Positions 17,293-26,347 of a stretch of 64,000 nt of DNA are shown here, one piece after another (position 1 is the stretch's first letter; every line of letters begins with the position of its first letter). The DNA lies in assembly GCA_944388215.1 (NCBI GenBank), contig CALXHT010000001.1:62001-126000 (forward strand), given 5' to 3'. The notes below the pieces were generated by a model that ran no database searches, was not told where the DNA came from, and saw nothing but the letters and a program-made list of their open reading frames with translations. This DNA is from an uncultured Gemmiger sp. Lineage in GTDB: Bacteria; Bacillota; Clostridia; Oscillospirales; Ruminococcaceae. Both the position numbers and the translations under genes were made by a program.

Positions 17293-18237
17293 GTGTACAG
17301 CGATCTTCTGGTGGGCTCCACCGGTTTTGTGGGCGGCAACCTGATGGCCGCCCACGATTTTGCGGCGGTGTGCCACAGCAAGGATGTGGCCGCCCGGTAC
17401 GGCACCGCCCCGGACCTGTGCGTCTATGCAGGGGTGCCGGCGGCCATGTTTCTGGCCAATGCCGACCCCGAGGCGGACCTGGCCGTCATGGCCGCCGCCC
17501 GGGAAAACCTGCGCTGCATCGCGCCGAAAGAGCTGGTGCTCATCTCCAGCATCGCCGTCTATGCCGACAGCCGCGGCAAAAACGAGGACGACGAACCCGG
17601 TACCGAAAACCTTTCGGCCTACGGCCGCAACCGGCTGCAGCTGGAGCGCTGGGTGCGGGAGGATTTCCCTGAAGCCCTCATCGTGCGGCTGCCCGCCCTC
17701 TACGGCAAAGGCCTCAAGAAAAACTTCCTGTACGATCTGCGCACCATCACACCGTCCATGCTCAAGCTGGAAAAGTACGAAGAACTTTCCCGGAAATCGG
17801 CGCTGGTGCGGGATGGTTACACCCTGGCGGACAACGGCTTTTACAAGCTCAACGGTACCGTGGACGCCGGGGCACTGCGGGCCTTCTTCGCGGGCAACGA
17901 CTTCAACGCCCTGGCTTTCACCGATTCCCGCAGCCGGTACCAGTTCTATAACCTGTGCCGCCTGTGGCAGGATATTTGCACTGCCCGGGAGGCCGGGCTG
18001 CGGCTGCTGCACCTCTGCACGCCGCCCATCCCGGCGGAAACGGTGTACACGGCGGTGACCGGCAAAACCGACTGGCACAATGAACTGCCCAAGGCACCCT
18101 TTGACTACGACCTGCACAGCAAGTACGCCGGGCTGCTGGGCGGCAGTGGGGACTATCTCTGCACCGAAGCACAGGAACTGGACGATATACGGAACTTTTT
18201 GCAGCCGGGAAAGGAGCGGGACGATGCCCGTATGTAA
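17293..18237 (+). CDS. NAD-dependent epimerase/dehydratase-like protein (SDR)
   Basis: A 314-residue extended short-chain dehydrogenase. The N-terminal nucleotide loop is VGSTGFVGGN (7-16), the serine strand is LISSIAVYAD, and the active-site helix begins SAYGRNRLQLE. The usual YxxxK catalytic Lys is Arg here (Tyr-Gly-Arg-Asn-Arg). Family members oxidise, epimerise or dehydrate nucleotide sugars. The start is GTG 17293. It overlaps the next gene by 14 bases and begins the 17293-19809 operon, so its product is likely handled by the neighbouring isomerase and glycosyltransferase. Confidence 0.8.
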   Translation: MYSDLLVGSTGFVGGNLMAAHDFAAVCHSKDVAARYGTAPDLCVYAGVPAAMFLANADPEADLAVMAAARENLRCIAPKELVLISSIAVYADSRGKNEDDEPGTENLSAYGRNRLQLERWVREDFPEALIVRLPALYGKGLKKNFLYDLRTITPSMLKLEKYEELSRKSALVRDGYTLADNGFYKLNGTVDAGALRAFFAGNDFNALAFTDSRSRYQFYNLCRLWQDICTAREAGLRLLHLCTPPIPAETVYTAVTGKTDWHNELPKAPFDYDLHSKYAGLLGGSGDYLCTEAQELDDIRNFLQPGKERDDARM

Positions 18238-19012
18238 GCTGGCCATCTCCAACATTGCATGGCATAAAAACGACGATGAGGCGGTCTACACCGCGATGCA
18301 GCAGGCCGGGTTCACCGGCCTGGAGATTGCGCCCACCCGGATTTTCCCGGCACAGCCCTACGACAACCTGACCTCCGCCCTTCTCTTCGGCGGCTACCTG
18401 AAAAACCGCTGGGGCTTCGAGGTGCCCAGCCTGCAGAGTATCTGGTACGGGCAGCAGGGCAATATTTTTGATGCGGCCCAGAGCGAGGCGCTGCTGGACT
18501 ACACGGCGGGGGCGTTCCAGTTTGCCCACAGCCTGAACTGCCCGTCGCTGGTCTTCGGCTGCCCCAAGAACCGGATGCGGCCGCTGGGCGCCGACGATGC
18601 CCTGGCGGAATCCTTCTTTATGCAGGCGGGCAATCTGGCGGCGCGGTACGGCGTGCGGCTGGCCATTGAGGCCAACCCGCCGGTCTACACCAACTATCTC
18701 AACGGCACGGCCGAGGCCTTTGCCCTGGTCAAACGGCTGGACAATCCCGGCCTGGCCGTGAATCTGGACCTGTCCACCATGCTGGCCCAGGGGGAGCATC
18801 TGCAGGACTTCGTGAATGACCTGCAGTATGTGAGCCATGTGCATATCAGCGAGCCGGGCCTGGCACCCATCCAGAAACGCCCCGAACACAAGGAACTGGC
18901 GCTGCTGCTGGGGGCCGTGGGCTACCGGGGCTATGTCTCGGTGGAGATGGCCAACACCGACCTGGACACCGTCCGGCGCACGCTGGATTACGTTGCGGAG
19001 GTTTTTGCATGA
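18224..19012 (+). CDS. Sugar phosphate isomerase/epimerase-like TIM barrel (AP endonuclease 2 family)
   Basis: A 262-residue xylose-isomerase-like TIM barrel. Visible blocks include the N-terminal strand CKLAISNIAW, the acidic metal-site strands LAIEANPP, AVNLDLSTML and HVHISEPGL, and the C-terminal YVSVEMAN. The acidic and His residues on these strands would bind a divalent metal for aldose-ketose isomerisation or epimerisation. ATG 18224 is chosen because AAGGAG precedes it. It is coupled to the epimerase upstream and overlaps the GT2 downstream by ATGA, pointing to one sugar-modification route. Confidence 0.82.
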   Translation: MPVCKLAISNIAWHKNDDEAVYTAMQQAGFTGLEIAPTRIFPAQPYDNLTSALLFGGYLKNRWGFEVPSLQSIWYGQQGNIFDAAQSEALLDYTAGAFQFAHSLNCPSLVFGCPKNRMRPLGADDALAESFFMQAGNLAARYGVRLAIEANPPVYTNYLNGTAEAFALVKRLDNPGLAVNLDLSTMLAQGEHLQDFVNDLQYVSHVHISEPGLAPIQKRPEHKELALLLGAVGYRGYVSVEMANTDLDTVRRTLDYVAEVFA

Positions 19013-19809
19013 TCGAATATGAACGCCATGACCTCACCGGCGTGCCGGATTACCGTGCCGCCGAACTGGAGGCAAAGCGGAGCGACTACTGCCTGCTGAT
19101 CCCCGTCATCAACGAGGGCGCCCGCATCCTGACCGAACTGGGCCGTGCCCAGCGGGCCGGGGTGGACAAGCTGTGCGACATTGTGATCTGCGACGGCGGT
19201 TCCACCGACGGCAGCATGAAGCCGGACACGCTGGCCCTCTACGGCGTGAACACGCTGCTCACCAAGACGGGCCCCGGCAAACAGGGCGCCCAGCTGCGGA
19301 TGGGCATCTATTTTGCGCTGAACCGGGGCTATAAAGGGGTGCTGACCATCGACGGCAACAACAAGGACTCCATCGAGGACGTGCCCCGCTTCATCGAAAA
19401 ACTGCAGGCCGGGTACGACCTGGTCCAGGGCAGCCGGTTCCGCCGGGGCGGGCATGCCATCAACACGCCCCTTGTGCGCTATGCGGCGGTGCGGCTCATC
19501 CATGCGCCGCTGGTCAGCCTGGCGGCCCGCCAGTGGTTCACCGATACCACCAACGCCTACCGGGCCTACAGCCGGGAATACCTGACCCATCCTGAGGTGC
19601 GTCCGCTGCGGGATGTCTTCCAGGGGTATGAGCTGCTGGCCTACCTGAGTATCCGCGCCACCCAGCTGGGGCTGCGCGCCTGCGAAGTTCCGGTGACCCG
19701 GGCCTATCCGGCCACCGGCAAAACGCCCACCAAGATCACCGGCTTCAAGGGCAACAGCGATCTTTTGAAGATCCTGCTGGCCGCCATGGCGGGCAAGTAC
19801 AACCCGTAA
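19009..19809 (+). CDS. Family 2 glycosyltransferase
   Basis: A 266-residue GT-A enzyme. The nucleotide-binding strand is YCLLIPVINEGARI, followed by VICDGGSTDGS. The metal-site strand is VLTIDGNNKDSIED, so the usual DxD is a DGN-type variant, and the acceptor segment is QGSRFRRGG. There is no membrane segment. It should transfer a sugar from a nucleotide donor to a lipid-linked or glycan acceptor. ATGA overlap with the isomerase gene. A weak hairpin (19813-19830) without a T-run follows, so the next gene may start a new transcript. Confidence 0.85.
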   Translation: MIEYERHDLTGVPDYRAAELEAKRSDYCLLIPVINEGARILTELGRAQRAGVDKLCDIVICDGGSTDGSMKPDTLALYGVNTLLTKTGPGKQGAQLRMGIYFALNRGYKGVLTIDGNNKDSIEDVPRFIEKLQAGYDLVQGSRFRRGGHAINTPLVRYAAVRLIHAPLVSLAARQWFTDTTNAYRAYSREYLTHPEVRPLRDVFQGYELLAYLSIRATQLGLRACEVPVTRAYPATGKTPTKITGFKGNSDLLKILLAAMAGKYNP

Positions 19810-19946
19810 CATCCCGTCAGGGAAGACGGGGGGCGAAAGGGGAACAGCCGTTCGTTTTTCCTGATCAGCCACCCTACCCGGACGGAACTGCTACCGGTTG
19901 TTCTGCGTCGGATCCCCAAAGGTCCGCGCAGCGGAAAGGATCTTGC
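19810..19946. other. Intergenic stretch with weak hairpin
   Basis: CCCGTC (19813-19818) pairs with GACGGG (19825-19830), with no T-run. I see no convincing promoter. AAAGGA at 19935-19940 serves as the ribosome binding site for the flavoprotein at 19947. Confidence 0.4.
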
Positions 19947-21065
19947 ATGACCTACGATAAGATCATCCTGGGCGCCGGCCTCTACGGCCTGTACGCGGCG
20001 CAGAAATGCGGCGCGGCGGGCCAGCGGGTGCTGGTGCTGGAGCGGGACCCCGCGCCGTTCATGCGGGCCACCTACATCAACCAGGCCCGTGTGCACATGG
20101 GATATCACTATCCCCGCAGCTACTCCACGGCCATCAAGAGCGCCCACTATTTTCAGCGCTTCTGCCGGGACTACGGCTTCTGCCTGCATACCGAGTTCGA
20201 CCAGATCTACGCCACCAGCGCCCATTTCTCCTGGACCAATGCGGAGGCCTTCCGCCGGTTCTGTGCCGCGGCGGGCATCCGCTGCGATGACGTGGCCCCC
20301 ACCAAATACTTCAACCCCGGCCTCTGTGACGGCGCCTTCCTGACCACCGAGTACACCTACGACGCCCAGGTGCTGAAAAAATGGTTCCTGGAACAGCTGG
20401 CGAAGCTGCCCAACGTGGAAGTGGTGTACAGCCACAAGCCGGAACGCATCCAGCAGGCCGGTTCGGTCTGGCGGGTGACGGCGGGGGAGATTACCGCCGA
20501 GGCGCCCTACCTGCTCAACGCCACCTACGCGGGTGTCAACGATGTGCACGCCATGCTGGGGCTGCCGCCCTTCCAGATCAAGTACGAAAAGTGCGAGATC
20601 ATCCTCTGCACGGTGGACGAGCGGCTGAAGCACACCGGCATCACCGTGATGGACGGGCCCTTTTTCAGCCTGATGCCCTTCGGGCAGACGGGGCTGCACA
20701 GCCTGACCAGCGTGACCTTCACCCCCCACGAGACCAGCTACGACAGCGTGGCCACCTTCCCCTGCCAGCAGCAGAGTGGCGGCCGCTGCGCGCCGGGCAA
20801 CCTCTATAACTGCAATGAGTGCCCGGCCAAGCCGGTGAGCGCCTGGCCTTACATGAGCCAGCTGGCCCGGAAATACCTGAAAGAGGAATACGGTTTTGCC
20901 TACCACAGCAGCCTGTTCAGCATGAAACCTATCCTGAAGGCCAGCGAGATCGACGACTCCCGGCCCACGGTGATCCGGGTGATGAGCGAGGAACCCAAAC
21001 TGGTCAGTGTGCTGTCCGGCAAGATCAACACGGTATACGATTTGGATGAGGTGTTGGAACTGTGA
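19947..21065 (+). CDS. FAD-dependent oxidoreductase (DAO fold) with a cysteine cluster
   Basis: A 372-residue flavoprotein. The N-terminal dinucleotide motif is IILGAGLYGLYAAQ, then LVLERD, as in D-amino-acid-oxidase-fold enzymes. Between about residues 272 and 292 there is a cluster of four Cys (CQQQSGGRC, NLYNCNEC), not typical of the fold and possibly a metal or iron-sulphur site. The C-terminus (PTVIRVMSEEPKLVSVLSGKI) resembles other glycan-locus flavoproteins of this type. Overlap of four bases with the following GT2 suggests it acts on a sugar or lipid-sugar. The reaction is unknown. Confidence 0.8.
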   Translation: MTYDKIILGAGLYGLYAAQKCGAAGQRVLVLERDPAPFMRATYINQARVHMGYHYPRSYSTAIKSAHYFQRFCRDYGFCLHTEFDQIYATSAHFSWTNAEAFRRFCAAAGIRCDDVAPTKYFNPGLCDGAFLTTEYTYDAQVLKKWFLEQLAKLPNVEVVYSHKPERIQQAGSVWRVTAGEITAEAPYLLNATYAGVNDVHAMLGLPPFQIKYEKCEIILCTVDERLKHTGITVMDGPFFSLMPFGQTGLHSLTSVTFTPHETSYDSVATFPCQQQSGGRCAPGNLYNCNECPAKPVSAWPYMSQLARKYLKEEYGFAYHSSLFSMKPILKASEIDDSRPTVIRVMSEEPKLVSVLSGKINTVYDLDEVLEL

Positions 21066-21976
21066 ATATCAAAGAGAAAAACTTTATTTCAGCCGTCGTC
21101 TATCTGCACAACGACGGCGTCCGGGCCGTGAATTTCTGCCGTGCAGTGGCCGCGGAACTGGACGCCCACTTTGCCCAGTACGAGCTGATCGCGGTGGACG
21201 ACGCCTGCAGCGACGACACGGTGGAAAGCCTGCGCGCCTGGGGCAAGGAACAGGCCGCACCGCTGACCATCGTGCACATGAGCCTGTACCATGGGCTGGA
21301 AAACGCCATGAACGCCGGGCTGGATGCGGCCATCGGCGACTATGTCTATGAATTTGACTCCACCGGGATGCCCTACCCGGCCAGCTGCATCTTCGAGGCC
21401 TACCGCACGGCGCTGCAGGGCAACGACATCGTGTCGGTCTGCCCGCGCGCTACCCGCAGCGGAGCCAGCCGCCTCTTCTACAAAATATTCAACGCCAACT
21501 CCCATTCGCCCTACCGGCTGCGCACCGATGCCTTCCGGCTGGTCAGCCGTCGGGCCATCAATCGGGTCCATGCCACCAGCGCTCACCTGCCCTACCGTAA
21601 GGCGGCCTATGCGGCTTCCGGTCTCAAAATGGCCGATCTGGTGTTTGACGGCCGGATGACCGAAAAGCATCCCGGCCGGTTCCGGCTGGCCCTGGACAGC
21701 CTGGCCCTCTACACCGACGCGGGCTTCAGGGCCAGCATGGGCATCACGCTGTGCATGCTGGCGTTGGCGCTGGCCGAACTGCTGTATACCCTGGTGATCT
21801 TCTTCACCGGCCACCCGGTGGCGGGCTGGACCACCACCATGTTCGTCATCACGGTGGGGTTTGCCGGTCTGTTCGCCGTGCTGACCATCGTAGTCAAGTA
21901 TCTCTCCCTGCTGCTGGACCTGACCTTCCAACAGCAGAAATACCTTGTGGAAAGCATCGAGAAGCTGCAAAAATGA
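21062..21976 (+). CDS. Family 2 glycosyltransferase with two C-terminal membrane helices (GtrB-like)
   Basis: A 304-residue membrane-anchored GT2. The fold begins ISAVVYLHNDGVRAV, then LIAVDDACSDDTVE. The position of the usual DxD strand reads YVYEFDSTGMPYP, so the metal motif is altered (EFD). Two hydrophobic helices follow at about residues 222-285, as in GtrB/Dpm-type enzymes that charge undecaprenyl phosphate with a sugar. The start is GTG 21062, in a GTGA overlap with the flavoprotein stop. It overlaps the next membrane protein by ATGA. Confidence 0.8.
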   Translation: MNIKEKNFISAVVYLHNDGVRAVNFCRAVAAELDAHFAQYELIAVDDACSDDTVESLRAWGKEQAAPLTIVHMSLYHGLENAMNAGLDAAIGDYVYEFDSTGMPYPASCIFEAYRTALQGNDIVSVCPRATRSGASRLFYKIFNANSHSPYRLRTDAFRLVSRRAINRVHATSAHLPYRKAAYAASGLKMADLVFDGRMTEKHPGRFRLALDSLALYTDAGFRASMGITLCMLALALAELLYTLVIFFTGHPVAGWTTTMFVITVGFAGLFAVLTIVVKYLSLLLDLTFQQQKYLVESIEKLQK

Positions 21977-23661
21977 AGAAACGACCCCTGCAACTGAGCC
22001 CCCGCGCCTTCTGGCTGTGCGTCGCACTGCTGGTGTGTTTGCGCTGCGCACTCACCGGCTTTCAGCAGGCATATACTTGGGTGGGCGGCGCCCCGCTGGA
22101 CGATGAACTGATGTTCCGCGCGGCCAACGCCGTCTCGGCAGGGGAGTGGCTGGGTGCCTACGACTATCTCACCCTCTCCAAGGCCATGTTCTTCCCGGTG
22201 TGGGCGGCATTGCTCCATCTTCTGCACCTGCCCTACCTGGTGGCGGGGGCGGGGCTGTGGTGCGCCGCGTCGCTGCTGGCGGCCTTCGCGTTTTTGCCGC
22301 TGTGGCGCCAAAAACAGGCGGTCCGCCTCTATACGCTGGCCTTGTTTGCGCTGCTGGCCTTCCTGCCTTCCAGCTGGGCGGCCTACACGCTGCGGGTCTA
22401 CCGGGACAACATCTTCCCGGCCCTCTGCCTGGGATTCTTTGCCGGCATGGCGGGGGCGGCGCTGCGCCTGCTGCGGCCCGCCGATGAAAAGATCCGCCTC
22501 TGGCCCTGGCTGCTGGCAGCCGGGGTGGGGCTGGGCTGCGCCTATCTGGACCGGGAGGACGCCGGTCTGTTCCTGCTGCCTTTCTCGGCGGTGGCCACCG
22601 TCATCATGCTGGTGGTGCTGGTCCGCGCCCGCCGGTGGCGCAGCTGCCTGGGACAGTTGCTGCCCTACGGAGTGCTGGCCGCGGCGGTGCTCTCCTTCTG
22701 TACCCTCAATTACAGCCACTACGGGGTGTTTGCCCTCTCGGACTTCTCGGAGGGCTCCTTCGCGGCGGCCATGGGCGCCATGATGCGGGTGGATACCGAC
22801 AGCGAGGAACCGCTGCTCTCGGTGCCCGCCGACGCCCGGGCCAGAATCTACGAGGCGGTGTCGGAGCTGGAACCGCTGGCCTACTGGCTGGAGGAAGACC
22901 CCCAGATGCAGAACGATTTCCGTGACCCCCAGCTGGACGACTACCGGGCGGGCAGCTTTTACTGGGCCATCCGCCGCGCTGCCCAGTATGAGGGCATCTA
23001 CGACACACCCCAGAAGGCGGCAGCCTACTGGCAGCAGGTGGCCGATGCCATCAACGCGGCCTGCGACGACGGCACGCTGCCCAGCCGCACCGGCCGTCGG
23101 GCGGCCACCAGCCAGCCCATCAAGGCGTCCTACGTGGCGCCCACCCTGGCCGAGACGGTGCGCGGCATCGTCCATGTGGTGACCTTTGCGGACTGCGCCC
23201 CTTACGAGACGCTGCGGTCCATCGGTACCGAGGAGGATATCGCCCAGTGGTCGGACTACCTGCACTGCGGCTTCAACAGTGCTGCCGAGGCGGGCAAGGA
23301 CACCCCCTACTACGGCCCCTGGCAGAAGCTGGCCTTCGCCTGCATGGAGGCCATCGCCTGGGTCTACCGGGCGCTGCTGTGGCTGGCGCTGCTGGCGGGA
23401 CTGGTCTGCCATTTCGGGGCGCTGCCCCGGGTGCTGCACCGTCCCTCTGCCAACAAAGTGGTGCCCTGGCTGCTGCTTCTGGGCATCCTGGGCATGGCAC
23501 TGCTGCGCTGCGCCATGATCGCCTTTGTGGAGGTGTCCAGCTTCGGCATCGGCACCAGCACCATGTATCTGGCCACGGTGCATCCGCTGTTTTTGCTCTA
23601 TGCCTTTGTGTCGGTGGCGGCGTGGGGCAGACCCAACCGGGGAAAGGAGATCACTGCATGA
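21973..23661 (+). CDS. Large polytopic membrane protein, probable GT-C glycosyltransferase
   Basis: A 562-residue membrane protein. N-terminal helix (FWLCVALLVCLRCAL), first loop with an acidic pair (GGAPLDDELMF) like the catalytic loop of GT-C enzymes, several further helices, a large soluble segment about 255-445, then C-terminal helices. It likely transfers a lipid-linked sugar on the outer face of the membrane. ATG 21973 overlaps the GT2 stop (ATGA). Homology is inferred from architecture only; I cannot name a family. Confidence 0.7.
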   Translation: MKKRPLQLSPRAFWLCVALLVCLRCALTGFQQAYTWVGGAPLDDELMFRAANAVSAGEWLGAYDYLTLSKAMFFPVWAALLHLLHLPYLVAGAGLWCAASLLAAFAFLPLWRQKQAVRLYTLALFALLAFLPSSWAAYTLRVYRDNIFPALCLGFFAGMAGAALRLLRPADEKIRLWPWLLAAGVGLGCAYLDREDAGLFLLPFSAVATVIMLVVLVRARRWRSCLGQLLPYGVLAAAVLSFCTLNYSHYGVFALSDFSEGSFAAAMGAMMRVDTDSEEPLLSVPADARARIYEAVSELEPLAYWLEEDPQMQNDFRDPQLDDYRAGSFYWAIRRAAQYEGIYDTPQKAAAYWQQVADAINAACDDGTLPSRTGRRAATSQPIKASYVAPTLAETVRGIVHVVTFADCAPYETLRSIGTEEDIAQWSDYLHCGFNSAAEAGKDTPYYGPWQKLAFACMEAIAWVYRALLWLALLAGLVCHFGALPRVLHRPSANKVVPWLLLLGILGMALLRCAMIAFVEVSSFGIGTSTMYLATVHPLFLLYAFVSVAAWGRPNRGKEITA

Positions 23662-24884
23662 CCGATCTGTTGATCATCGGGGGCGGTGCTGCCGGCCTGA
23701 TGGCGGCGGGGGCTGCCTGTGCCCGCGGGCTGCGGGTCACCGTGCTGGAACACAACCCCAAAGGCCCCGGCCAGAAACTGCTCATCACCGGCAAGGGACG
23801 CTGCAACGTCACCAGCGACAGCGACGTGCGGGAATTCCTGCCCTACGTGCGCCACAACGGGCGGTTTCTCTATTCCAGCCTCTACGCCTTTCCGCCGGCG
23901 GCCACTATGGAGCTGTTTGAATCCCTGGGCGTGCCCCTCAAGACCGAGCGGGGACGCCGGGTCTTTCCCCAGAGTGACCGGGCGGCCGACATTCTGGCGG
24001 CGCTGCGCAGCTACGCCCGGGACGCCGAATTCCTGCGGGGTAGCGCCAGAAAGCTGCTGATCGAGGACGGCGTCTGCAAGGGCGCAGTGACCGACCGCGG
24101 CCAGCCCCTGACGGCATCGGCCACGCTGATCGCCACCGGTGGCATCAGCTACCCGGTCACCGGCAGCGACGGCAGCGGCTACCGTCTGGCTGAACAGGCG
24201 GGGCACACCATCGTGCCGCCCCAGCCCAGCCTGTGCAGCCTGGTCAGCCCCGACCCGGCCTGCCGCAAGATGATGGGCCTCTCGCTGCGCAACGTGAAGC
24301 TGACGCTGCTCTGCGACGGCAAACCGCTGTTCTCCGAGCAGGGGGAAGCGCTGTTCACCCACTTCGGACTGTCGGGGCCGCTGGTGCTGTCGGCCAGCAC
24401 CTACATCGAGGACCTGGCCCGGCACCGGTATGTCTGCGAGTTTGACCTGAAGCCGGCGCTGGACGAGAAGACCCTCTACGACCGCCTCACCCGGGACTTC
24501 GCGGCCCTGGGCGGCCACAGTGCCCAGGGGGCACTGGAAAAGCTGCTGCCCCACTCCATGCGGCCCGTGGCGGTGGAAAAGTGGGGCGTGGACCCCGCCA
24601 CCCGGGCGGCCCAGATCACCAAAGAGCAGAAACAGGCGCTGGTGCATCTGTGCAAGCACTGGGCGGTGCCCGTCTCCGCTCTGGGCGACCGGGAACACGC
24701 CGTGGTCACGGCGGGCGGCGTGGACGTGCGGGAAGTGGACCCCAAAACCATGGCCAGCAAGTGCTGTGGCGGGCTGTACTTCGCCGGCGAGGTGCTGGAC
24801 GTGGATGCCCGCACCGGCGGCTACAACCTGCAGATCGCCTGGTCCACGGCCCAGGCGGCGGTGCGCGCCGTGGCGGCTGAATAA
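23658..24884 (+). CDS. BaiN/HI0933-family NAD(P)/FAD-dependent oxidoreductase
   Basis: A 408-residue flavoprotein. N-terminal FAD motif LLIIGGGAAGLMAAGAA, then the family signature GQKLLITGKGRCNVTS, ATGGISYPVTGSDGSGY, and the C-terminal VVTAGGVDVREVDPKTMASK plus GLYFAGEVLDVDARTGGYNLQ. This is the HI0933 (BaiN) family of unknown physiological substrate; one member reduces bile acid intermediates. ATG 23658 overlaps the stop of the preceding gene. In many clostridia this gene precedes cmk, plsC and ispH, as it does here, so it closes the glycan operon only by position. Confidence 0.92.
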   Translation: MTDLLIIGGGAAGLMAAGAACARGLRVTVLEHNPKGPGQKLLITGKGRCNVTSDSDVREFLPYVRHNGRFLYSSLYAFPPAATMELFESLGVPLKTERGRRVFPQSDRAADILAALRSYARDAEFLRGSARKLLIEDGVCKGAVTDRGQPLTASATLIATGGISYPVTGSDGSGYRLAEQAGHTIVPPQPSLCSLVSPDPACRKMMGLSLRNVKLTLLCDGKPLFSEQGEALFTHFGLSGPLVLSASTYIEDLARHRYVCEFDLKPALDEKTLYDRLTRDFAALGGHSAQGALEKLLPHSMRPVAVEKWGVDPATRAAQITKEQKQALVHLCKHWAVPVSALGDREHAVVTAGGVDVREVDPKTMASKCCGGLYFAGEVLDVDARTGGYNLQIAWSTAQAAVRAVAAE

Positions 24885-24936
24885 GATGTGACACCGGGCG
24901 TTGGGCCCGTCAAGAATAGAATATGAGGTGTTTTCC

Positions 24937-25599
24937 ATGATTTCTGTTGCCATCGACGGTCCTTCGGGGGCCGGCAAGTCCAGCCTGGCCAAACGGCTGG
25001 CCGCGGACCTGGGGTATGTCTATGTGGATACCGGCGCCATGTACCGCGCCATCGGCCTGTACGCCACGCGGCAGGGGGCTGACCTGCACAGCGCGGAGGC
25101 GGTGGCGGCGCTGCTGCCCGCCATCACGCTGGATATCCGCCTGGAGGACGGCACACAGCACGTCTACCTGAACGGGGAGGACGTGAGCGAGGCCATCCGC
25201 GCCGAGGCCATCGGCATGGCGGCGTCGGCGGTGTCGGCGCTGCCGCCGGTGCGGGCCTTCCTGCTGGACACCCAGCGCAGCCTGGCCGCCAACCAGAACG
25301 TGCTGATGGACGGCCGGGATATCGGCACGGTGGTGCTGCCCGATGCCACCGTGAAGATCTTCCTGACCGCCAGCGCCGAGGCCCGGGCCCAGCGCCGCCG
25401 CAAGGAGCTGGAGGAAAAGGGGCAGCCCGCCGACTATGAGACGGTGCTGGCCGACATCCGCCAGCGGGATTACCAGGACACCCACCGGGAGATCGCGCCG
25501 CTGAAGCAGGCGGAGGACGCCATTCTGGTGGACACCAGCGACATTGATTTCGACCAGAGTTTTGCGCTGCTCAAGCGCACGATCCTCGAACACATCTGA
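24937..25599 (+). CDS. cmk: Cytidylate kinase
   Basis: A 220-residue (d)CMP kinase. It has P-loop GPSGAGKSS (8-16), VDTGAMYRA in the nucleoside site, MDGRDIGTVVLPDA and the LID helix RRKELEEKG. It converts CMP and dCMP to the diphosphates, recycling CMP from membrane lipid and glycan synthesis. ATG 24937 follows GAGG. It begins the conserved clostridial run cmk-plsC-ispH/rpsA. Confidence 0.96.
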   Translation: MISVAIDGPSGAGKSSLAKRLAADLGYVYVDTGAMYRAIGLYATRQGADLHSAEAVAALLPAITLDIRLEDGTQHVYLNGEDVSEAIRAEAIGMAASAVSALPPVRAFLLDTQRSLAANQNVLMDGRDIGTVVLPDATVKIFLTASAEARAQRRRKELEEKGQPADYETVLADIRQRDYQDTHREIAPLKQAEDAILVDTSDIDFDQSFALLKRTILEHI

Positions 25600-25614
25600 A
25601 TTGGGAGGCCGCAC

Positions 25615-26325
25615 ATGCTGCTGTATTGGATCATTCTGCCCATCGTCTGGGTGCTTGCGCGGTTTGTCTGGCGCATCGAGGTCATCGGCCTGGAACACTA
25701 CAAGGCCGTGCACGACGGCCGTGCCTTTGTGATCGCCTCCAACCATATCGCCAATCTGGACCCGGTGTTCATTGCCATTGCCGTCATGGACTGGCGCCGC
25801 ATGTGCGTGCTCGCCAAGGAGGAGCTCTTCGTGAATCCCTTCATCGGCTGGTTCCTGCGCTGCATGGGGGCGGTGTCCATCGAGCGGGGCAAGGGCGATA
25901 CCGCCACCATTGACCGGGTCACCTCGGCCTGCCGCCGCGGTACCGGCGTGCTGATTTTCCCCGAAGGTACCCGCACAAAAAACGGAAAACTGGGCATACT
26001 CAAGAGTGGAGCCTTCGTCATTGCCGCCTCGGCGGGGGCTGATATGCTGCCCTGCCGCATCATCTACCACACCAAAGACGGCAAACTGCGGCCCTTCTGC
26101 CGCATCCGGGTGGTGTTCGGCCCAGCCATTCCCGCCGCCGAGCTGCAGATCACCGATGCCGGCCACAAGGTCACGGCGCTGCGCCACATGAAGAGCAAAC
26201 TGAAGACGGCGCTGGAAACGCTGCTGGAGGAAAATGCCTTCGAGCCCTATCCCGGACAGGAACCGGCCGCCCCGGCCGATTCCGTAAAGCCGCTGACCCA
26301 GGGCGACGGACCCGCCGCTTCCTGA
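25615..26325 (+). CDS. plsC: 1-acyl-sn-glycerol-3-phosphate acyltransferase
   Basis: A 236-residue membrane-associated acyltransferase of phospholipid synthesis. N-terminal hydrophobic anchor ([17 protein letters not shown]), catalytic H(x4)D in SNHIANLDP (His44, Asp49) and acceptor-binding block FPEGTRT (115-121). It acylates lysophosphatidic acid to phosphatidic acid. GGGAGG precedes ATG 25615. It lies between cmk and ispH in the usual clostridial order. Confidence 0.95.
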   Translation: MLLYWIILPIVWVLARFVWRIEVIGLEHYKAVHDGRAFVIASNHIANLDPVFIAIAVMDWRRMCVLAKEELFVNPFIGWFLRCMGAVSIERGKGDTATIDRVTSACRRGTGVLIFPEGTRTKNGKLGILKSGAFVIAASAGADMLPCRIIYHTKDGKLRPFCRIRVVFGPAIPAAELQITDAGHKVTALRHMKSKLKTALETLLEENAFEPYPGQEPAAPADSVKPLTQGDGPAAS

Positions 26326-26347
26326 AGATTGCACAAGGAGTCACTGT

